25,310 nucleotides of DNA, taken from contig MU626514.1 of the NCBI GenBank assembly GCA_025603075.1, forward strand, positions 1 to 25,310, written 5' to 3'. The notes beneath the pieces were generated by a model, which saw nothing but the letters and a program-made list of their open reading frames with translations, was not told where the DNA came from and made no database searches. The stretch's first letter is position 1. Every line of letters starts with the position of its first letter. A program made the translations under genes and the position numbers. The DNA is from Neoconidiobolus thromboides FSU 785 (lineage: Eukaryota > Entomophthoromycota > Entomophthoromycetes > Entomophthorales > Neoconidiobolaceae). Shown piece by piece: positions 19,720 to 25,310 of the stretch.

Positions 19720-21028
19720 ATGAGTTTCAACCTAAATAAAAAGAGATACAAAGAATCAGAAAAAAAGGGGGTGTGGATTAAAGATGGCTGTGAGGACGCG
19801 GAAATAGAAATAGAGATACGAATAGATAGCATATTTGGAGATAAAGAGATAAATTTTAGTCTCAATAATGAGGATTACAATAGGTTAAATTTTATACAAT
19901 TAAAGGAGATTATCACGAATAGATATCTTAGCTCTTATTCTATACAAATCATAATCGATTATTTTTATGATGATAATAAAGTGTATTCAATAGTATCCTT
20001 CTTAAGTGAGAATTTTAACACCAAAAAGATCGTTTTAAAAGCAAAGGTTAGCAAGTTTCTGGGCTATACCATCGAAGCAATCACCAAGACTCTACAGACT
20101 AAGTTTCAACAATTTGACTTTAGCTCAGTTACATTACCTAACTTAAACTTTGATAATTGGCTCGCTGGAGATGAATTATTAAAAATAGTTTCGTTTTTTG
20201 ACTCAAAGTATTGTTCAAGAGAAGTCAATACACTTAGTTTAGATAATAATTTATTGGATAACGATTTCTTATTTCAGTTTGCAAAGTTAAGTTTTATAAA
20301 CTTAAATTTACTTAAGCTTGGTAACAATGCGTTTTCTGGGAATGCTTTGATCCACTTCATTGCAATATTAAAACAAGATACTCTTCAAACTTTAGATTTA
20401 AATAATACAGATTTGTCAAAGTTAGATTTAGAAAGATTTTTTGATCAACTAAATAAATTTCCAGAATTAAATTGTCTAAACCTTAATAACTGCAACTTAA
20501 ATTTTGATAAAAGACATAACTTTACATTGCATAACAAAATTAGTTTGAATTTATCAGAACTGACAATCAATAATAATAATCACTTTTCTCATTTTTTAAA
20601 TTGTTTTAATTTGACCGAGTTAAACCTAAGCTATCTTACTATTCATAATCTTCCTTATAATCTTCTATTTTTGCTTTTAAGATCTAACAATAGGTAATTA
20701 ACTTTAATTTTATTACTTATATTCCAATAGTTAATATAATTTTAGTTTAAAACATCTTAATCTTTATCATCTTTCATTTGATTCCATAACTAACCCTAAT
20801 GACATTTTACTCGAGTCAACTCAATTATCTACTTTAGACCTCTCTTACTTCCCAGATCTAGAAGGTAACTTATTCTATTATTCTTATATTAGTTTATTTA
20901 TTTTTTCCACTATAGTTTTAAACGAATGGCTAAATGTGTTATTACCTAAAGCACATAATTTGACGCGCTTAGTTCTAAAAGGTATTAAACAATTTGAAGT
21001 TAAGTTTAGTGGTTCTATCTGTTGGTAA
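19720..21028 (+). CDS. Leucine-rich-repeat (RNI-like) protein
   Basis: Exons 19720-20693, 20746-20864 and 20916-21028, with introns of 52 and 51 nt, join to a 401-residue protein. Residues 1-168 are a charged, partly helical N-terminus without a domain I recognise. From about 169 to the end there are about nine leucine-rich repeats (LxxLxLxxN/xxL), for instance VNTLSLDNN, LQTLDLNNT, LNCLNLNNC, LKHLNLYHL, LSTLDLSYF, LTRLVLKGI. The spacing (28 residues across the second intron junction) is that of ribonuclease-inhibitor-type repeats, a protein-binding scaffold. There is no F-box visible, no signal peptide and no transmembrane segment, so it is likely intracellular. Reading on past exon 1 without splicing gives a stop at once, and the repeats continue only after splicing, which supports the model. 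Partner and function unknown. Confidence 0.8.
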
Positions 21029-22174
21029 TTATCATATTATCAAAATTCATATTGGCTTATTAGTTTATGAATGATATGTCTTTTAAATGATGTAATGCTA
21101 AGATAGATAAGTAATTTGATCTGTTATACTTTGAATGCCCTAATATAACATTATACATATTTTATACGTCTCATTGATAATATGTCAGTTTTTTAGGAAT
21201 GTATATCAATCTAAATGGTAAAATTTATGAAAGTGTGTTTTAAATTACAAGTATTTGGTTCATTGAAAACTCTGAATTTAATATAAACTATCCTTTTATA
21301 AGATTTAGTTTATCTACAATCTTCTGGTATTTTGATAATCATGGTTTGAATTTGATACAAGTAGTTTGCAAATTCTCAATAAATTTTGTAGATATTATCC
21401 ACTTATAGCATGTATTTCTGTTAATTTTTGTAATTCCAAACCAAACCTACTTAACACTTATATTCAGATATACCACTTTTATACACCAGAATCATTAACA
21501 CTCATGATAAAGTTTTAATGGAAAGTTATATCATTGGATAAAATTTACAAAGGAATATAAGATGAACTAATAGCTAAATATACCTATGGTTGGTACCTCA
21601 GTTTAATTTTTTCATCTGATTGTTGAAAGAATAATTATAAATTGTAAAAAGTCTATTAGCGCGTAACTGATCTATGTAACATAGATGTTTAAAATGACTT
21701 ATGACCATTCTATAAAACAGATATAAATGTTATTTTGTTTATAAGAGCCTGTTTTTGAGTTTCCCCCGTTTACTCTGTTTAGTAAGCTTCATAAGTTGAA
21801 ACAGCCAATCTTTTAAATAAAGATATGGATTTATTCATCAACGGTGTGGAGAATAAAAGAACTTAATATAACTTTTAACTTTTATTCTCAACCTATAGTT
21901 ATTCTAATTTGGGTTTAATTCTTTTACAATTTTAATGTTTTGATTAAACATCATATTTTAGCACTATTAAATCTTTTTTGTACTAAGTAGAGATGAGTTT
22001 ACTTTCACTTTTATTTTAAGTAGATTTAATTAAGCTAAATTTTGTATACTGCTTTTTGGATTCTTATTCTTTAAGGAGAGCATCTTGTCGAAATAATGTT
22101 TATATCAATAATAACATAATCCAAAACATTTAATTTTTTTATAAATATACATCTTTTTATCGCCTTTTCAAGTA
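21029..22174. other. AT-rich stretch, nothing recognised
   Basis: No ORF or RNA gene supported on either strand. A short C-run, TTTCCCCCGTTTACTCTG near 21760, resembles short strings near 2402 and 12595 (CCCCGGTTTA) but is too brief to call a repeat family. Confidence 0.5.
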
Positions 22175-22183
22175 ATCTGATAA
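22175..22183 (+). promoter_or_regulatory. Distal ATCTGATAA iron-GATA motif
   Basis: A perfect match to ATCWGATAA, the site bound by fungal iron-sensing GATA repressors (SreA/Urbs1/Fep1 class), about 700 bp before the siderophore transporter. Confidence 0.35.
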
Positions 22184-22487
22184 TCTACAAACTTATTCTC
22201 TTAATATTTAAATAGTCATAAGATTTTACTAATGTCTAAAAATTTCCACAATATTATTAAAAACAACCTATTTTACTATTTTTTGATCAATCAAGGTCTT
22301 ATAAATGTTCGAGATTTTTTCTGGTGTTAGAACTTTAATAATATTTATCAAATGGATAAATTCAAATCCACTTTATACCTTAAACTAATTCTATTTATAA
22401 ATATACAATTCAAGAAATCGGTGTACTGACAATATTAAAGATATTTCATTATTTCACTCTTAAAATTTCATTATACTTTAAACATCT

Positions 22488-22533
22488 ATCCCTAGCCCTT
22501 TACCTCTACTCTTTTACCTCTACTTCTTTGTCC
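22488..22533. repeat. Pyrimidine-rich tract with direct duplication
   Basis: TTACCTCTACT occurs twice, about 15 bp apart, within a nearly pure pyrimidine stretch about 340-390 bp before the transporter gene. Such tracts are common in fungal promoters. Confidence 0.5.
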
Positions 22534-22682
22534 TATACAATAAATTTGTCTATCAAAATATCTCTCAGCCTTTGAATTAATTTAGGAAATTCCTTTAAAT
22601 TTTCAATAGAATAATATTTAAATACATTTCCGCATACTAAAAATAAAAACTGATCACCATTCTTAAAAATTCTTTATCTCAG

Positions 22683-22687
22683 CCAAT
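22683..22687 (+). promoter_or_regulatory. CCAAT box upstream of transporter
   Basis: CCAAT 187 bp before the ATG and 15-27 bp from two GATA-type motifs. CCAAT-binding complex with HapX acts with iron GATA factors in many fungi, so the juxtaposition is suggestive; five bases alone prove little. Confidence 0.35.
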
Positions 22688-22701
22688 AACAGTTGGGTTC
22701 C

Positions 22702-22722
22702 ATCAGATTACTGATCTGATAA
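22702..22722 (+). promoter_or_regulatory. Paired iron-GATA motifs of siderophore transporter
   Basis: ATCTGATAA (22714-22722) is a perfect ATCWGATAA element. ATCAGATTA (22702-22710), 12 bp upstream, differs from it by one base. A further TGATAA follows at 22731. They lie 150-170 bp before the transporter ATG. Fep1/SreA/Urbs1-type repressors use such sites, often in pairs, to silence siderophore uptake genes in iron-rich cells, which matches the neighbour's identity. Confidence 0.6.
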
Positions 22723-22774
22723 GACAAAGGTGATAATGTAAAATAGCGTTTACATATTTGCTTGTGAGAGATAG

Positions 22775-22781
22775 TATAAAA
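22775..22781 (+). promoter_or_regulatory. TATA box of siderophore transporter
   Basis: TATAAAA about 95 bp before the ATG and 50 bp after the GATA motif pair, placed as expected for the core promoter. Confidence 0.6.
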
Positions 22782-22796
22782 AGAAACAAAACACAG

Positions 22797-22847
22797 ATGA
22801 AGAAATTGTTTTATAGAATAATAAAACTTAACCCGATTAAAGTTTAA
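22797..22847 (+). other. Possible 16-codon upstream ORF
   Basis: ATG at 22797 opens a 16-codon frame (MKKLFYRIIKLNPIKV) ending TAA at 22847, 26 bases before the transporter ATG. It lies only 16-22 bp after the TATA box, so transcripts may start downstream of this ATG; whether it is in the mRNA is not known. Confidence 0.3.
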
Positions 22848-22873
22848 TAATAAACTATTAAGTTTATAAAAAA

Positions 22874-24586
22874 ATGAAAGATAATTTAAGAGCAGAGTTT
22901 GGGGCAGAAGAGATCAATAATGTAGATCAAAAAGAGCTCACCATTGATGAAGTAGGGGCAAGGAGGATGGCTAGTATACGTGGCATCATGAGTCGCCCCC
23001 AACTATGGGCCTGTTACATTGGCTTATTACTTATTACTTTCATAGTCTCCTTGGAAGTCAACTTGGGCTATGGTCTTTTAACTGTTGCTTTGAATGAGTT
23101 TAAAGCAAATGCACTAACTAGTGTGATTTCTGTAGTGACCAGCTTGATGGGGATTATACTTGTACCTCTGTATTCCAAGATCAGTGATTTCTTCGGACGT
23201 ACTGAAATATTTTTGATCTCTTTATTTATCTATGTCATAGGCTTAATCCTTACCTTTTCAGCTAGCTCATTTTCTACCTTTTCCGCCGGATGGATCTTTA
23301 CTAGTATTGGATCTACAGGATATGAAACTATCAAAGCCGTCTTAATGGCTGATTTAACCTCTTTAGCTAATCGTGCCAATTTAAATGCTGCTGATATGAT
23401 CCCCTTTGTTATGAATAATTGGATCGGTACCTTTTCCGCTACCCCGATCTCTGAAAACCTTGGATGGCGATGGGGATATATTATACCTACCATTTTATTT
23501 GTTCCCTTCATTTTTCTATTCTTTAGTATGATGTTTTATTTACAGCATAAAGCCAAGAGACAAACAAATACATTCGTAAGCATCAAACAGTTCGGACTCA
23601 AAAAAGCAATGAAGAAAATCTATCATGATATTGATTTGGTGGGCTTTGCTCTATTAACTGTGAGTTTACTCTTAATAATGATTCCTTTGATAGTTGCTGG
23701 TACTTTGTCAGATGGTTGGAATACACCTAGTATGATTACACTAATTGTAATTGGGAGTATATTGTTCATAGGATTGATCGTATGGGAATATAAATATTCT
23801 AAACATCCCTTAATTCCAATACAAATGTTAAAGAATAAGACTACACTGGGTGGTGTTTTAATTGCTTTTTTTATTAAGATGGATGCAGGTTTAAATTGGC
23901 AATACTTTTATTTATACTTTATGATCTCACGTAAACTAGATCCAACTAGTGCCTTGTTATTATTTAAAGGAAACCAAGTTGGTTATTTAGTTTCTGTTTT
24001 AGTCTCTGGGATTTTAATTAAGAAGTTACCTAATTTTAAATATTTATTGATTGCTGGCACTGTTGTTAATTGTATTGGTTTAGGTACTATGATACCTGCT
24101 AGATTCCCACATTCCAGTGATGCGTCTATTCATGTCACCCAAGCAATATCTGGTATTGGACAAGGTATGATTGATATGAGTGCAATTATAGCTTATCAAG
24201 GTACAGTAAGTAGGAAAGACGTAGCTATTGTTACAGCCACTGTTCAATTGTTAAGAAATGTAGCTACTTCAATTGGTGGAACCATAGCTGGTGCTATTTG
24301 GACTCAAGTAGTACCTCAGCTTATTCAAAGAAATGTAGAAGGTGAAATTGACCTTACTAGAGCTATGAATGAAATTGCTTATGTTTGGGAATTACCTGAT
24401 AGTCAGTTTGAGCAGGTTGTAAGTGGATTTGGAGATGGCCAAATGATTATTTCCGCAGTGTCTTGTGCTTTAGGTGTGATTGGGTTTTTAATTGCTGTAT
24501 TTATGGTTAAACCTGTCGATGTTCACAATACACAGAAATTTGATGAGAATATCACAGATGAAAACGAAGAAGTGTACAAAGATTAA
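22874..24586 (+). CDS. MFS siderophore-iron transporter (ARN/SIT type)
   Basis: Intronless, 570 residues, the usual length for fungal siderophore-iron:H+ symporters. It is predicted to import ferric siderophores across the plasma membrane or an endosomal membrane. Residues 1-42 are cytosolic and contain the family-typical GARRMASI helix (28-35). The first membrane span follows RPQLWACYIG at about 44-63. The MFS motif SKISDFFGR (101-109) sits after the second span, and LGWRWGY (196-202) in the fifth/sixth-span region is characteristic of this family. Long hydrophobic segments continue to about 548, consistent with 14 spans, and end in a charged tail (DENITDENEE). Iron-type GATA motifs, a CCAAT box and a TATA box precede it. 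The specific siderophore cannot be inferred. No disabling change seen. Confidence in family is high, in exact substrate low. Confidence 0.92.
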   Translation: MKDNLRAEFGAEEINNVDQKELTIDEVGARRMASIRGIMSRPQLWACYIGLLLITFIVSLEVNLGYGLLTVALNEFKANALTSVISVVTSLMGIILVPLYSKISDFFGRTEIFLISLFIYVIGLILTFSASSFSTFSAGWIFTSIGSTGYETIKAVLMADLTSLANRANLNAADMIPFVMNNWIGTFSATPISENLGWRWGYIIPTILFVPFIFLFFSMMFYLQHKAKRQTNTFVSIKQFGLKKAMKKIYHDIDLVGFALLTVSLLLIMIPLIVAGTLSDGWNTPSMITLIVIGSILFIGLIVWEYKYSKHPLIPIQMLKNKTTLGGVLIAFFIKMDAGLNWQYFYLYFMISRKLDPTSALLLFKGNQVGYLVSVLVSGILIKKLPNFKYLLIAGTVVNCIGLGTMIPARFPHSSDASIHVTQAISGIGQGMIDMSAIIAYQGTVSRKDVAIVTATVQLLRNVATSIGGTIAGAIWTQVVPQLIQRNVEGEIDLTRAMNEIAYVWELPDSQFEQVVSGFGDGQMIISAVSCALGVIGFLIAVFMVKPVDVHNTQKFDENITDENEEVYKD

Positions 24587-25209
24587 GCTCACACTAAGTT
24601 TTTCAAAAAAGCCATAAATTCAAGTTAATATTTAATAAAGTTCATCCATTTAATAGATAGATAAAGGTTCTCATTTTCTCGACTTTTATTCATAACCTAT
24701 TTATCTCAATAGTGATATAGTTTAATTTTTATAGTTTTTTTATTAACTTCTATTACAGGGTATATTTATAATTTTTATAATTCCAAACAATTAATAATGA
24801 TTAAGAGAGGCAAATTGAGCTGGAAATTAGTAAATAATAATACAAAAAACCTGGAATTCCATAATCTTTTTATAAAGATCAATTATTTTTTAAATGTTAC
24901 AAATTTTCTTTGAAAGTATAATCAATATAATTGAAGTATTTTCCAGAAAAAAACACTGTAAAATTATTATTATAAAAAGACTAAAAGAAATAAATCATAT
25001 AGTTAGCAAAGGATATATAACATTATTTATAATAGAAAGAAAAAACATTATACAAGATTTATCGAAGTTTCTAATTTTAAAGCAATTATAAAAAACCAAA
25101 AACAAAAAAGCTATTAAAACTGCTAACAAAAAAACCGAAAAAAATAAAAACCTAAAAAAAGGAGCATTAAAGTTTTTAAAATTAAAAAAAATACTACAGA
25201 TATATAAAG
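24587..25209. other. AT-rich downstream region
   Basis: No gene supported. A 65-codon open frame (24894-25091) is Ile/Lys-rich and composition-driven. AATAAAG at about 24633 may serve the 3' end of the transporter mRNA. Confidence 0.5.
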
Positions 25210-25210
25210 A

Positions 25211-25310
25211 TATGGGGTTGTCTGAATTAGTTTCATTATTTTATCCAATTTTTGAAAAATTTTGTATTTTAAAAACTTCGCTTAAAATTCTATAAAATCA
25301 CATCTTTTAT
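25211..25310 (+). mobile_element. Diverged MITE-like copy at window edge
   Basis: It begins TATGGGGTTGTCTGAATTAG and continues TTTCATTATTTTATCCA, matching the left half of the family, then diverges. It ends near ATCACATC close to the window edge, so the right end is uncertain. Confidence 0.4.

Noticed and set aside
20694-20730. Alternative 37-nt first intron in the LRR gene (acceptor at CCAATAG)
   Set aside because: It gives an immediate stop (AGT TAA), whereas the acceptor at 20745 continues the leucine-rich repeats.
24894-25091. 65-codon plus-strand frame
   Set aside because: Ile/Lys-rich, in AT-rich DNA, no recognisable features. It may be part of the 3' region only.

Overview
The window is nuclear DNA from an AT-rich fungus. 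Evidence for this is a 14-helix-type MFS transporter of the fungal siderophore-iron family, a JmjC/zf-4CXXC_R1 chromatin protein, a eukaryotic tRNA-Pro with A and B boxes, and ten very short spliceosomal introns (45-53 nt, GTAAGT-like donors, CTAAC/TACTAAC-like branch sites, TAG acceptors). The multi-intron genes argue against a typical budding yeast. An AT-rich early-diverging or filamentous lineage (for example a Conidiobolus-like fungus) would fit, but the species cannot be fixed from this sequence alone.

Layout. Positions 1-3280 hold no intact gene: an eroded, relatively GC-rich relic (about 190-440) and a cluster of about 100-bp fold-back elements (MITEs). Positions 3335-6378 hold two small paralogous genes facing each other, with a tRNA-Pro(AGG) gene and two more MITE copies between them. 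Positions 8678-11494 (minus strand) hold a four-exon gene for an 891-aa JmjC protein. Positions 12987-17214 hold a six-exon gene for a 1,326-aa Asn/Asp/Ser-rich protein with a folded-looking C-terminus. Position 18561 starts a small secreted, apparently Kex2-processed and GPI-anchored protein. Positions 19720-21028 hold a three-exon leucine-rich-repeat protein. Positions 22874-24586 hold an intronless siderophore transporter with iron-type GATA motifs (ATCWGATAA) upstream. Long AT-rich spacers of 0.7-2.3 kb separate the genes.

I reconstructed the three spliced genes by hand. In each, every splice junction restores one continuous frame, and the summed exon length is a multiple of three. No operon-like or pathway cluster is evident: these look like independently transcribed genes. 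The items most worth follow-up are the paralogous small-protein family (FDxML..GFP...ISLTPxVA), the dibasic-flanked amphipathic segment in the secreted protein, the predicted iron-GATA control of the transporter, and the TA-flanked MITE family.
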